Assembly (NCBI RefSeq): GCF_013260645.1
Contig: NZ_CP053921.1
Coordinates: forward strand, 2,053,763-2,117,762
Length of the DNA stretch: 64,000 bases
Direction of reading: 5' to 3'
DNA from: Erythrobacter mangrovi
GTDB lineage: Bacteria > Pseudomonadota > Alphaproteobacteria > Sphingomonadales > Sphingomonadaceae
The position numbers and the translations under genes are program-made. Positions 11,385 to 19,693 of the stretch are shown here, in pieces (within the stretch, counting starts at the first letter, position 1; every line of letters starts with the position of its first letter). A model generated the notes under the pieces. It was not told where the DNA came from. It saw nothing but the letters and a program-made list of their open reading frames with translations, and made no database searches.

Positions 11385-12527
11385 TCAAGCGATCGCTTCG
11401 GGGGCATCCCACAACAGGTGGCGCGTTTCGAGAGGAACCAAATTTGCGCTGCGCACGATCTCCCCATGCGTGCGATAGCCCAGCAACTGCTCCGCATCGG
11501 TATCGGGATTATGGGTCAGGACCCGGATCTCCTCGGATGTAAAATCGCTCAATCCTCGCGCCCGCTCGGTCCCTCCCGGATCGTAGACATGGAGCACGTC
11601 GCCCCGGGTGAAATCGCCTTCCATGGAGAGCACGTCCTCGCGCCGGATGGAGCGCTTCCTGCTCGCCAGTTCATCCGCGACCGCTTCGGAAACCACGAGA
11701 CTACCAGCCATCTGCAGGCGGTTGGTGATCCAGCTGTCCCAACTGGACTGAGGATCGGGATGCGCCGTGATGCGAGTGGCCCGTCGCTCTCCATCCAACA
11801 CGGTCGACAGCGGCTTGTCTGCATCGCCGCGAGCGATCCAGGTGGTGCAGCCGGCCTCCTGCGCCATGTTCGCGGCCTGGAGCTTGGTGGCCATGCCGCC
11901 CGTGCCCAGCACACTCTTGCCCCGGGTGGCTTCCATGTACTGCGAGACATCGACCACTTCGGGCACGAACTGCGCATCCGGATCATCGGGATTGCGATCG
12001 TAGAGTCCGTCAACCCCGGTGAGGATAATGAGGTCCCTCGCCTCGATCATCTGCGCGACCTTGGCGGCCAAGCGATCATTGTCGCCCACGCGGATTTCCT
12101 CGGTGGTGATCGAATCGTTTTCGTTGATGATCGGGACCACGCCCGCTTCGAGCAGGCGATGCACGGTATTGCGAGTGTTGAGAAAGCGGCGATGGTCTTC
12201 GAAATCCCCCAGCGTCAGCAGGACCTGCGCGATTTCCAATCCGAACTCGTGCCCCACCTGGCGATAGGCGTTGAGTAGCAGCGGCATGCCGCAGGCTGCC
12301 GCCGCCTGCTTGTCGGACACGCCCGCACTTTCCAGCGTCTCGCCGACAATGCGCAAGCCAAGTGCTACCGAACCCGACGAACAAATGATCACCTGGGCCC
12401 CCGTGCTGCGCAGGCGCGTGACATCTTCCATCAGCCGTTGCAGAAAGCCGAAACGCGGCGTGAGCAAGTCCTGGTTGGCCAGCAATGCCGAGCCGATTTT
12501 GACAACAATATTCCGTCTTCCAGTCAC
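11385..12527 (-). CDS. proB: Glutamate 5-kinase
   Basis: A 380-residue enzyme that phosphorylates glutamate with ATP, the first committed step of proline synthesis. The amino-acid kinase domain begins RRNIVVKIGSALL, includes the substrate loop GVVPIINENDSI, and is followed by a C-terminal PUA domain (RREDVLSMEGDFTRGDVL). I chose GTG at 12527 because the kinase core starts four residues later. A longer frame using TTG at 12593 would add 22 residues that do not look like the family. proB is divergent from proC-proA across an A+T-rich region, unlike the usual proBA order. Confidence 0.92.
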   Translation of the reverse strand: MTGRRNIVVKIGSALLANQDLLTPRFGFLQRLMEDVTRLRSTGAQVIICSSGSVALGLRIVGETLESAGVSDKQAAAACGMPLLLNAYRQVGHEFGLEIAQVLLTLGDFEDHRRFLNTRNTVHRLLEAGVVPIINENDSITTEEIRVGDNDRLAAKVAQMIEARDLIILTGVDGLYDRNPDDPDAQFVPEVVDVSQYMEATRGKSVLGTGGMATKLQAANMAQEAGCTTWIARGDADKPLSTVLDGERRATRITAHPDPQSSWDSWITNRLQMAGSLVVSEAVADELASRKRSIRREDVLSMEGDFTRGDVLHVYDPGGTERARGLSDFTSEEIRVLTHNPDTDAEQLLGYRTHGEIVRSANLVPLETRHLLWDAPEAIA

Positions 12528-12605
12528 ATTTAAATATCCGTTCGGGTTGAAATTTACGGCACACAATCTAGGTAGCCCTTGTGCGGTGCACAACCACGTC
12601 TTTCA

Positions 12606-12627
12606 GGTATTTTCTAAACGAAATACC
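12606..12627. promoter_or_regulatory. Inverted repeat in the proB-proC divergent promoter region
   Basis: A perfect 7-base inverted repeat, GGTATTT then eight bases then AAATACC, lies in the roughly 185-base A+T-rich gap between the divergent proB and proC genes. A TATAAA hexamer follows at 12634-12639. The placement suits an operator controlling proline synthesis, but no regulator is encoded nearby. Confidence 0.4.
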
Positions 12628-12713
12628 AAGCAATATAAAAGTAGTAATTACCACACATTACTTACTGTTGATTTATTAGTGGGGATGTAGACATAAAGTA
12701 CTCTAAAGTCTTG

Positions 12714-13481
12714 ATGATCGGATGCGGCAAGATGGGTGGCGCTCTTCTTTCGCATTGGATGAGCGGTGGTGAGGAATTCACTATCGTCGACCCAATACTC
12801 GACGCTGTGCCTAGTGGCGCGCGCCTGGTGCGCGACCGGTCGGCCGTCTCCGAGGAGCGGTTCGATGTCGTCGTCGTCGCCATCAAGCCGCAGATGATCG
12901 ACGAGGTCATGCCCGCCTACGCAGCATTGCTGGCGGGTGGCGGATATGCGCTGTCGATCGCGGCCGGGTGCTCCATCGCGCGACTTTCCCGCCTGCTGGG
13001 TGGTGCGCCGGTCGTACGCGTGATGCCCAACCTGCCCGCGGCCGTGGGCAAGGGGGTTAGCGGCGTGTGTGCGGGGCCCGGTGCCACCGGCGCAGCCCTC
13101 GCCCATGCCGAGGCGATGATGCAGCGGACCGGAACCGCGGTCATCGTCGACGACGAGGACATGATCGATCACGTCACGGCCGTCTCGGGCTCGGGCCCGG
13201 GCTATGTCTTTGAGTTCGCCCGCGCCTATGTCGAAGCCGCGATCACGCAGGGCTTCACCCCGACGGAGGCGCGCGCCATGGTGCTCGGTACGATCGACGG
13301 TGCGGTGGCGATGGCCTTGGCGGATGACACCACCGACCTCGCCGAGCTGCGCAATTCGGTGACCAGCAAGGGCGGGACCACCGCGGCCGGCCTTGCCACG
13401 CTGAACGGCGACGGCCAACTTTCGCAGCGGCTTCGCGAAACGCTCGAAGCCGCGTACAATCGTGCGGTCGAGTTGCGTTGA
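12714..13481 (+). CDS. proC: Pyrroline-5-carboxylate reductase
   Basis: Reduces pyrroline-5-carboxylate to proline with NAD(P)H. The Rossmann motif IGCGKMGG sits at the extreme N terminus. The family signature near the C terminus (LRNSVTSKGGTTAAGLATL) is intact, as is the dimer-helix region. The start is unusual: ATG at 12714 (or TTG at 12711) gives a protein that begins almost inside the first beta strand, whereas relatives have a few more residues before this strand. The upstream frame stays open for about 14 codons without ATG, GTG or TTG. proA follows after 40 bases. Confidence 0.9.
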   Translation: MIGCGKMGGALLSHWMSGGEEFTIVDPILDAVPSGARLVRDRSAVSEERFDVVVVAIKPQMIDEVMPAYAALLAGGGYALSIAAGCSIARLSRLLGGAPVVRVMPNLPAAVGKGVSGVCAGPGATGAALAHAEAMMQRTGTAVIVDDEDMIDHVTAVSGSGPGYVFEFARAYVEAAITQGFTPTEARAMVLGTIDGAVAMALADDTTDLAELRNSVTSKGGTTAAGLATLNGDGQLSQRLRETLEAAYNRAVELR

Positions 13482-13521
13482 ACCCAGCTCCCGCCGACCA
13501 CAATGAACCTACGAGTGCCCC

Positions 13522-14787
13522 ATGACTGACCAGACCCCCGATCCCCGCATCCACGTCCACGAGTTGGGCAGCCGCGCGCGCCAGGCGGCCAGGGGTCTTG
13601 CCGCGGCGAGCACCGAAGCCAAGAACGCTGCACTACGCGCCGCCGCGCAGGCGCTGCGCGAGCGGACCGATGAGCTGATCGCCGCCAACGACCGCGATGT
13701 CGCCAGCGTCGCCGGGAGCAAGCCCGACAGCTTCATCGACCGCTTGCGACTGACTCCTGACCGCATCGAAGGAATGGCCACCGCGCTGGAGGATATCGCC
13801 GCCCTGCCCGACCCCGTCGGTCGCGTGCTGGCGACTACCGAACGGCCCAATGGCCTCGTAATCGAACGCATCGCCGTGCCGATCGGGGTGATCGGCATGA
13901 TCTACGAATCGCGCCCCAATGTGGGCGCCGATGCCAGCGCCTTGTGCCTCAAGAGCGGCAATGCGGTGATCCTGCGCGGGGGTTCGGAAAGCCGCCATTC
14001 GACCCGCGTGATCGTCGACTGCATGCAGGCGGGCCTTACCGCGGCGGGCCTGCCAGCCAATGCGGTGCAGGCGATCCAGACACCCGATCGTGAAGCCGTC
14101 ACGGCGCTGCTTGAGGCGGTCGAACATGTCGACCTGGTCATCCCCCGCGGCGGGCGCGGGCTGGTCGAATTGGTGCGCGACAAGGCCAAGGTCCCCACGC
14201 TCCTCCACCTCGACGGCAATTGCCACACCTATATCCACGCCAGCGCCGATCTCGACAAGGCGGCGCGCGTGGTCCGCAATGCCAAGCTGCGCCGCACCGG
14301 CGTGTGTGGGGCGACCGAGAGCATCGTGGTCGACCGCGCGGTGGCGCAGGATTTCATCCCCCGCCTGGCGACGATCATGGCCGGCGATTGCGAGCTGCGC
14401 GGCGACGCCGACGCGGTTGCGCTGGACAGCCGCATCCTCCCCGCCAGCGAGGAGGACTGGGGCACCGAATATCTCGACCCCATCGCATCGGTGAAGGTGG
14501 TCGACGGGCTCGACGAAGCCATCGTCTGGGTCGATACGCACAGCTCGCATCACACCGACGCGATCATGGCGGAGGACGCGCAGGCCGCGCGCCGCTTCAT
14601 GGCGGCGATCGACAGCGCGATCGTGATGCACAACGCGTCCACCCAGTTCGCCGACGGCGGCGAATTCGGGATGGGCGCCGAAATCGGCATCGCCACCGGC
14701 AAGATGCACGCCCGCGGACCGGTGGGGCTCGAACAGCTCACCAGCTTCAAGTATCTCGTCCATGGAAGCGGGCAGGAACGCCCCTGA
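13522..14787 (+). CDS. proA: Glutamate-5-semialdehyde dehydrogenase (gamma-glutamyl phosphate reductase)
   Basis: A 421-residue aldehyde dehydrogenase-fold enzyme that reduces gamma-glutamyl phosphate to glutamate semialdehyde with NADPH, the second step of proline synthesis. Visible hallmarks are [30 protein letters not shown], and the catalytic-cysteine region [11 protein letters not shown] at about residues 258-268. Together with proC upstream and divergent proB, the locus holds the complete glutamate-to-proline pathway. Confidence 0.96.
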   Translation: MTDQTPDPRIHVHELGSRARQAARGLAAASTEAKNAALRAAAQALRERTDELIAANDRDVASVAGSKPDSFIDRLRLTPDRIEGMATALEDIAALPDPVGRVLATTERPNGLVIERIAVPIGVIGMIYESRPNVGADASALCLKSGNAVILRGGSESRHSTRVIVDCMQAGLTAAGLPANAVQAIQTPDREAVTALLEAVEHVDLVIPRGGRGLVELVRDKAKVPTLLHLDGNCHTYIHASADLDKAARVVRNAKLRRTGVCGATESIVVDRAVAQDFIPRLATIMAGDCELRGDADAVALDSRILPASEEDWGTEYLDPIASVKVVDGLDEAIVWVDTHSSHHTDAIMAEDAQAARRFMAAIDSAIVMHNASTQFADGGEFGMGAEIGIATGKMHARGPVGLEQLTSFKYLVHGSGQERP

Positions 14788-14869
14788 AACATTGCGGCCA
14801 GGCGTTAACCATCCCGTAAATCCGCCGCACTACTTCCTTCCCAAAATATAAGGGGAGGATAATTCGTCG

Positions 14870-16210
14870 ATGGGTCGCGCCACCATTTCGCAAAACCGCA
14901 TAGACACCGAAGAACGGAAGAGGTTCTTCGCCATCGGTGCCTATGAAGAGCAGTTGCTCACCCAGATCTGGTCTGAAGTAGAATCGCATCTGGACTGGAT
15001 CATGGAGCCGATGCAGGCCCGCCTCGAAGGGCAGGTTGCCGACGGAACCATCGCCGCCGACTTCAATGTCATGGGCGCGGTCGCCGCGCTGCGTGAATGC
15101 ATCATCACCCATTTCGGGCGACCGCTCGATGAGCAGTGGATGAAAGTGGCCGCAGGTGTCGGCAACTGGATCACCGCCAATGAAACCGACCCCTATCGCG
15201 TGATCGGCCTGATGCACCTGTCGTTCACGCGTGTGCAGGCGCTCGCCGTCGAGAATGCCCGCGACGCGGAGGACCGTGCCCATCGCCTGAGGGTTCTAGG
15301 TGCGGTCAATCTCATGGGCACCGAACTCGCGGTCACCCGGGTCAACCGCATCGCGCGCTACCGGGAAGCGGAGCGCCGCAATGCGATCGCCGAGCGCATG
15401 CGAACCAATATCGCCACATTGGTGTCCGAGACCAATCGCCGGGGCGCACAGATGGCCAAGGTCGCTGGCCATGCAAAGCAGTCGACCCATGCACTGGTGT
15501 CGGATGCAACGGATATCGCCATGGCGGCGGAACAATCGGCGCAGGTCATGGTCAATGCCGCGCGCGAATCCGCCGAACTGGTCGAGAGCATCGACGGGAC
15601 CCGCAACTCGGTCGATGAAATCAGCCGGGTCAGCCAGGATGCCGCGCGCGAAGCAGACGGCGCGAGCGAGGTGATCTCGGCGCTGAGCCAGCACACCCGC
15701 GAAATCGAAAGCGTCGTCGCCATGATCCGCGGCATCGCCGACCTGACCCGCATGCTGGCGCTCAATGCCACGATCGAGGCGGCTCACGCCGGCGAGGCCG
15801 GACGCGGCTTCGCGGTGGTGGCCGAAGAGGTCAAGGCGCTGGCCCGCCAGACCGAAGCGGCGACCGACGAAATCGTGCGCCAAGTCGCCGGGATCCAGTC
15901 ATCGGGCGGCCACACGGTCCAGGCAAACCTCGTCATCGCGCAGAGCATCGGCCAGGTATCGCAATCGACCGCCACTTTCGCGCAGACCATGGATCTCCAG
16001 CTGGAACAGGTCACAACCATCGCCAGCATGATCGACGAGACCGCGATGACCGCGCGCGCCATGGCCGACACCGTCGGCTCGATCCGCACCGCAGTCTCGC
16101 GCGTCGACGAGCAGGCCAATCAGATCGAAAGCGCCTTCGCGGAAGTCCATCGCCAGCTGGCGCAGCTGGAAAACGAAGTCGACGCCTTTCTGCACGATAT
16201 CGCGGCCTGA
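14870..16210 (+). CDS. Soluble methyl-accepting chemotaxis protein with globin-like sensor domain
   Basis: A 446-residue cytoplasmic chemoreceptor with no transmembrane segment. Residues 1-165 are a helical sensor region whose layout ([20 protein letters not shown] ... GLMHLSF) resembles globin-coupled sensors. The proximal-histidine position seems to be occupied by other residues, so heme binding is doubtful. A coiled-coil signalling domain follows, with the conserved hairpin [20 protein letters not shown] near residues 300-320 that contacts CheA and CheW. No chemotaxis operon lies in the window. The receptor class is secure, the sensor fold is tentative. Confidence 0.85.
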   Translation: MGRATISQNRIDTEERKRFFAIGAYEEQLLTQIWSEVESHLDWIMEPMQARLEGQVADGTIAADFNVMGAVAALRECIITHFGRPLDEQWMKVAAGVGNWITANETDPYRVIGLMHLSFTRVQALAVENARDAEDRAHRLRVLGAVNLMGTELAVTRVNRIARYREAERRNAIAERMRTNIATLVSETNRRGAQMAKVAGHAKQSTHALVSDATDIAMAAEQSAQVMVNAARESAELVESIDGTRNSVDEISRVSQDAAREADGASEVISALSQHTREIESVVAMIRGIADLTRMLALNATIEAAHAGEAGRGFAVVAEEVKALARQTEAATDEIVRQVAGIQSSGGHTVQANLVIAQSIGQVSQSTATFAQTMDLQLEQVTTIASMIDETAMTARAMADTVGSIRTAVSRVDEQANQIESAFAEVHRQLAQLENEVDAFLHDIAA

Positions 16211-16215
16211 ACAGA

Positions 16216-16242
16216 CCGCCCGCCCCTGTCTGGAGCGGGCGG
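16216..16242. terminator. Bidirectional hairpin between convergent genes
   Basis: A perfect 8-base stem, CCGCCCGC and GCGGGCGG, with an 11-base loop sits in the 45-base gap between the chemoreceptor and the lipoxygenase, which converge here. There is no clear U-run on either side, so it is at best a weak intrinsic terminator or an RNA-stabilising hairpin. Confidence 0.45.
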
Positions 16243-16255
16243 AAGCCGGTCCGGT

Positions 16256-18181
16256 TCAGATATTCGTACTACTTGGGATCAGGCTGGGCTTGAGGAAGGG
16301 ATAAGGTACGCGCCGCGTCGCGTTTTCGGCATCGATCGCCGTTTCGACCGCCGCCAAGGCCGCCTGGAAACCGGCCAGTGGCCCCTCAACGTGCGGATCC
16401 AGGAACCACGCTGGATAGGGTGCATCGTGCGACTTGTAGTCGCCTAGCGGGCGATAATAGAGCGATCCCAGCAGGTAGAGCACCTTGAGCTGTTCGAGGG
16501 CGATATCAAGCGTTGGCATCAGCTCCAGCCAGTCGCTCTTCGCCTGGCCGGTGAAGGACGTCGGCAGCGCCTGCCACAAGGCGCCGGTCACGGCGGGCGC
16601 AAACTCCATCACCGCCTTCTGCGGAAAATTGACCGCTGCATGCTGCGCGCTGGCGGTGAAGATGATCATGGTGCAGGTGTCGACCAGTTCCGCGATCGTC
16701 TGCGGCCCGGGGAAGCCATCGACCTTGCCGGTACCGGCGATCTCCGCCGCCCAGGCGGCCAACTCGTAGTCGCCGCTCACCGCCGCATCATCGGCATAGT
16801 AGAGCGCGAGATAGGCCAAGACCCAATCCTGGATTGCGGTCCACACGCGCATCCCATCCACCGCATAGGGGTAGTTCGTCAGCATGGATGACGCACCAAA
16901 CCCCCGCGCTGCAAGATCGTTCGGCAGCATCTTGTCGGTAAAGTTGAACGACAGGCGTGCCGCGGCTGCCTGCGCCTGGCTGCTGGTGATCGTCCCGGCA
17001 AAGATCTCGTCGATCGGGCCGCCGGCGGTGATCAGGCTGGTTGCGGCGGCGTAGTTGATGAACATCGTACCTTCGAAATGCGGCAACAGCAGTGCCCACA
17101 CCGGGTGCAGGTTGGCGAGCTGGCGATGCGTTGCAACCGCGATCGCTTCGGTCACCAGATGGGTACGCGCAAGGTGCGCCACCAGTTCGTGGTAATTGCC
17201 GTCGGCAACCTGCACGATGAACTTGGCCATCTGCCAACCCCACTGCTCTTCGACGGCGAGCGACGGCGTGACGACTGGGCAACTGGCATCGCTCGGATCG
17301 CAACGGATCGCGATCGGGACCAGCTCTTGCGAGCCGGGCGGCAAGGCGAACAGCGCGATGGGCATATAGAGGTATTTGCCACTACCCGCTTCGGGCGCGA
17401 TGACTGAAAGGTCCTTGTAGTCGCACTGGAATATCCGACCGGTAGCCAGGGCCTGGGCCAGCGTATCTTGCGTTACGATGGCGGCATATTGCGCTTCCGT
17501 CAAAGGACAGCCGCTTGGGATCTCGGTGATGGTCTCGATCAGCATGCAGTTCGGACCAGCGACGCGGAGCCGCGCGAATTCGAGGTCATCCAGCAATTGC
17601 CATGAAACCCCAGGACAGGAAATCGTGTCGAACAGGGCGCGATAATCCGCGATCTGCGGTGGCGAAGCAGCAGCGAGTGCAGCGTTCACTTTGCCCTGGG
17701 TGTTGAGCAACCCCTTCAGCGTGGCGACATGGCCCTTGAGCGCTTCGACCAACCTGTCTTCGACGAACTCCTCCGCCAGATGCTCGATCAGGCCGCCCTT
17801 GGGACAGTTCCCCGTGTTCGCATCGAATTTCGCCTGGATCGCCGCAACGTCGGCTGCAACAGCGGCTGCCAGCTTCTCGCCGGCATCTATCGCTTCCTGG
17901 GCGATCGCATCGCCTTGCTGGGCGTGGACCTGCTTCTGCACTGCAAGCACGTTCACGACCAGTTTGAGCAGGATCCCCACCAGCTTCAGGCCCCATTCGA
18001 GGTTGGGCTCCTCTTCCGAAGGCAAGCCCTTGACCACGGGAATCCCCGGCAGGGTCTGCACGTCCGAAGTCCAGCTATAGGTGGCCTGCGCGCTGGCCAG
18101 TTGTGCCTTGCGCTGGGCCTGGACCTGCGGCGTATCGTTCTGCGGAAGAGTGGGAGAAGCGGGTGCCTGCTGTGCCGTCAT
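16256..18181 (-). CDS. Bacterial lipoxygenase (non-heme iron, linoleate-type)
   Basis: A 641-residue lipoxygenase that should insert O2 into polyunsaturated fatty acids to give hydroperoxides. The iron ligand set is complete and canonically spaced: H331 and H336 in HELVAHLARTH, H514 and N518 in ASAQHAAVNF, and the C-terminal isoleucine I641 in SSTNI. The helix WQMAKFIVQVADGNYHE and the ATHRQLANLHP segment also match the family. The stereocontrol (Coffa) site appears as A379 in FINYAAATSL, which in known enzymes favours S products. No signal peptide is seen and there is no N-terminal PLAT domain, as in bacterial forms. A hydrophobic helix lies at 64-82. It stands alone between a chemoreceptor and the FecR locus. 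Confidence 0.93.
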   Translation of the reverse strand: MTAQQAPASPTLPQNDTPQVQAQRKAQLASAQATYSWTSDVQTLPGIPVVKGLPSEEEPNLEWGLKLVGILLKLVVNVLAVQKQVHAQQGDAIAQEAIDAGEKLAAAVAADVAAIQAKFDANTGNCPKGGLIEHLAEEFVEDRLVEALKGHVATLKGLLNTQGKVNAALAAASPPQIADYRALFDTISCPGVSWQLLDDLEFARLRVAGPNCMLIETITEIPSGCPLTEAQYAAIVTQDTLAQALATGRIFQCDYKDLSVIAPEAGSGKYLYMPIALFALPPGSQELVPIAIRCDPSDASCPVVTPSLAVEEQWGWQMAKFIVQVADGNYHELVAHLARTHLVTEAIAVATHRQLANLHPVWALLLPHFEGTMFINYAAATSLITAGGPIDEIFAGTITSSQAQAAAARLSFNFTDKMLPNDLAARGFGASSMLTNYPYAVDGMRVWTAIQDWVLAYLALYYADDAAVSGDYELAAWAAEIAGTGKVDGFPGPQTIAELVDTCTMIIFTASAQHAAVNFPQKAVMEFAPAVTGALWQALPTSFTGQAKSDWLELMPTLDIALEQLKVLYLLGSLYYRPLGDYKSHDAPYPAWFLDPHVEGPLAGFQAALAAVETAIDAENATRRVPYPFLKPSLIPSSTNI

Positions 18182-18388
18182 GTTCGGTTATCCTCTCGCC
18201 TTGCGCCGGAGAGGGCCCCCCGGCGGAATAAAGCCGCCGGTGAAGTGGCACGAATTCTTGAATAAATGATGGTTTTACTGGGAGATAAATTCGGGCGCGC
18301 TTGAATTCGGCGAATTCCCTTGGTCAGCGCCGCCCTTGCCCCCGCCCCCGCTTCTGTGGCAGTTTCACCGCGGGTTGAGGAGGGGTCT

Positions 18389-18772
18389 ATGGCTAAAAGG
18401 CAGATAAGCGCCGCGATCATCGCGAGTATCGCGTTCGTGAGCGTTCCGATGGCGCCGCTTCACGCGGAATCGCTCGACGAACTCGATGCGATTTCCGACC
18501 GCTCGGTGAACGAGGAGGCGGCGCTGGACGATGCGCGGGCGCTAGCCGAGACCGGCGCACTGCTCGAAGCGATCGCGACGCTCGAGCGGATGCTCGCCGA
18601 GAACCCCAAATCGCGCGAAGGGCGGCTGCTGCATGCGCTCTACCTGTGCAAGGTCGACGACCGGCGCGGCGGGCTGGTCGAAATCGACAAGCTCAAGAGC
18701 AAGGAATTTGGCAAGAAACTGCTGAAGGAAGCACGCGGCCTGTGCGAAGCGCAACCGCAGGCGGAGGGTTGA
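18389..18772 (+). CDS. Small secreted helical-repeat (TPR-like) protein upstream of FecR gene
   Basis: A 127-residue protein with a Sec signal peptide that probably ends at PLHA|ES, followed by a short TPR-like pair of helices (ARALAETGALLEAIATLERM then REGRLLHALYLCKVDD). A strong GAGGAGGGG ribosome site precedes the ATG at 18389; an upstream frame extension lacks one. Only three bases separate it from the FecR-domain gene, so the two are almost certainly co-expressed. I do not recognise a specific family. An adaptor role in the periplasm is an inference from context. Confidence 0.7.
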   Translation: MAKRQISAAIIASIAFVSVPMAPLHAESLDELDAISDRSVNEEAALDDARALAETGALLEAIATLERMLAENPKSREGRLLHALYLCKVDDRRGGLVEIDKLKSKEFGKKLLKEARGLCEAQPQAEG

Positions 18773-18775
18773 ACG

Positions 18776-19690
18776 ATGGACCGCTGCCGCAATCTTGCCG
18801 CCGCGCTGATCGCCGGCACTCTCGTCCTCACCTCCTTTTCCGGCACACCGCTGATGGCGCAAGAGCGGGTCGAGGTGGGCAACGCCGCGACCGTCGTCGG
18901 CGACGTGCGCATGAGCAATCCGCAGATCACCAAGCCGCGCAAGATCGAGCGAAAGCAACGGCTCGCCTGGGGTGACATGGTCGACACGGCCAAGAAATCG
19001 CAGCTGCAGATCCTGCTGCTCGACCGCTCCACCTTCGGCATCGGCGCCAGCTCGCGGGTACGGATCGATCGTTACGTCTACGACCCGGAGAAGGGCCGGT
19101 CGGTCTTCATGACCATGATCAAGGGCGCTCTGCGCTTCCTCTCGGGTCGCCAGGGCGGCGAAAACAGCGCGGAGATCCAGTCGCCGTCGGGCCGCATCGG
19201 CATTCGCGGCACCGCGCTCGACATGCTGGTCGGTGAAAATGCCGAAGACATCGCGGAAGCGGAGGAAGCCGTCGGCAAGGTCGATAGCAACAAAGACGAA
19301 GCCACGCTGGTGGTGCTGCGCGGCCCCGGCGCCGCGACCGAAGGCGGGCTGACCGTCGGTCTCGCCGAAGTGACCGCTGCGGGACAGACGGTGGTGCTCG
19401 ACCAGCCCGGGCTCGCGGCCTACATCCCGCGCAATGGCGCGCCGCCGATCGGTCCCTTCTTCATCTCCAATCCCGGCCTCGCCAAATTGCAGGACGAACT
19501 GGCGCCCGAAGTCGCACGCGCGGCGAAGGGCGGCAGGTTGCTCAAGGCCCTGCTGCCGATTGCCGGGGCGATCGCGATCGGCTCAATCCTCAGCGGGAAC
19601 AAGGATGAGACTTCACCTGCCGGGCGCGTGCAGGATAGCCCGAACGACTATCCGACTTCCGACGTCCCGCCGCGTAGCCCCAACGGCTAG
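18776..19690 (+). CDS. FecR domain-containing exported protein
   Basis: A 304-residue exported protein. The signal peptide ends near LMAQ|ERVEV. A FecR-type beta domain covers about residues 30-145, with IQILLLDRSTFGIGASSRV-like and SPSGRIGIRGTALDM segments. A spacer follows, then a C-terminal hydrophobic helix (ALLPIAGAIAIGSIL) that could anchor it. FecR domains of this kind are often encoded beside CHASE2 cyclases, as here: the convergent CHASE2-adenylate cyclase ends three bases away. It probably presents a periplasmic signal to, or is scaffolded with, that receptor. Confidence 0.82.
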   Translation: MDRCRNLAAALIAGTLVLTSFSGTPLMAQERVEVGNAATVVGDVRMSNPQITKPRKIERKQRLAWGDMVDTAKKSQLQILLLDRSTFGIGASSRVRIDRYVYDPEKGRSVFMTMIKGALRFLSGRQGGENSAEIQSPSGRIGIRGTALDMLVGENAEDIAEAEEAVGKVDSNKDEATLVVLRGPGAATEGGLTVGLAEVTAAGQTVVLDQPGLAAYIPRNGAPPIGPFFISNPGLAKLQDELAPEVARAAKGGRLLKALLPIAGAIAIGSILSGNKDETSPAGRVQDSPNDYPTSDVPPRSPNG

Positions 19691-19693
19691 CGG

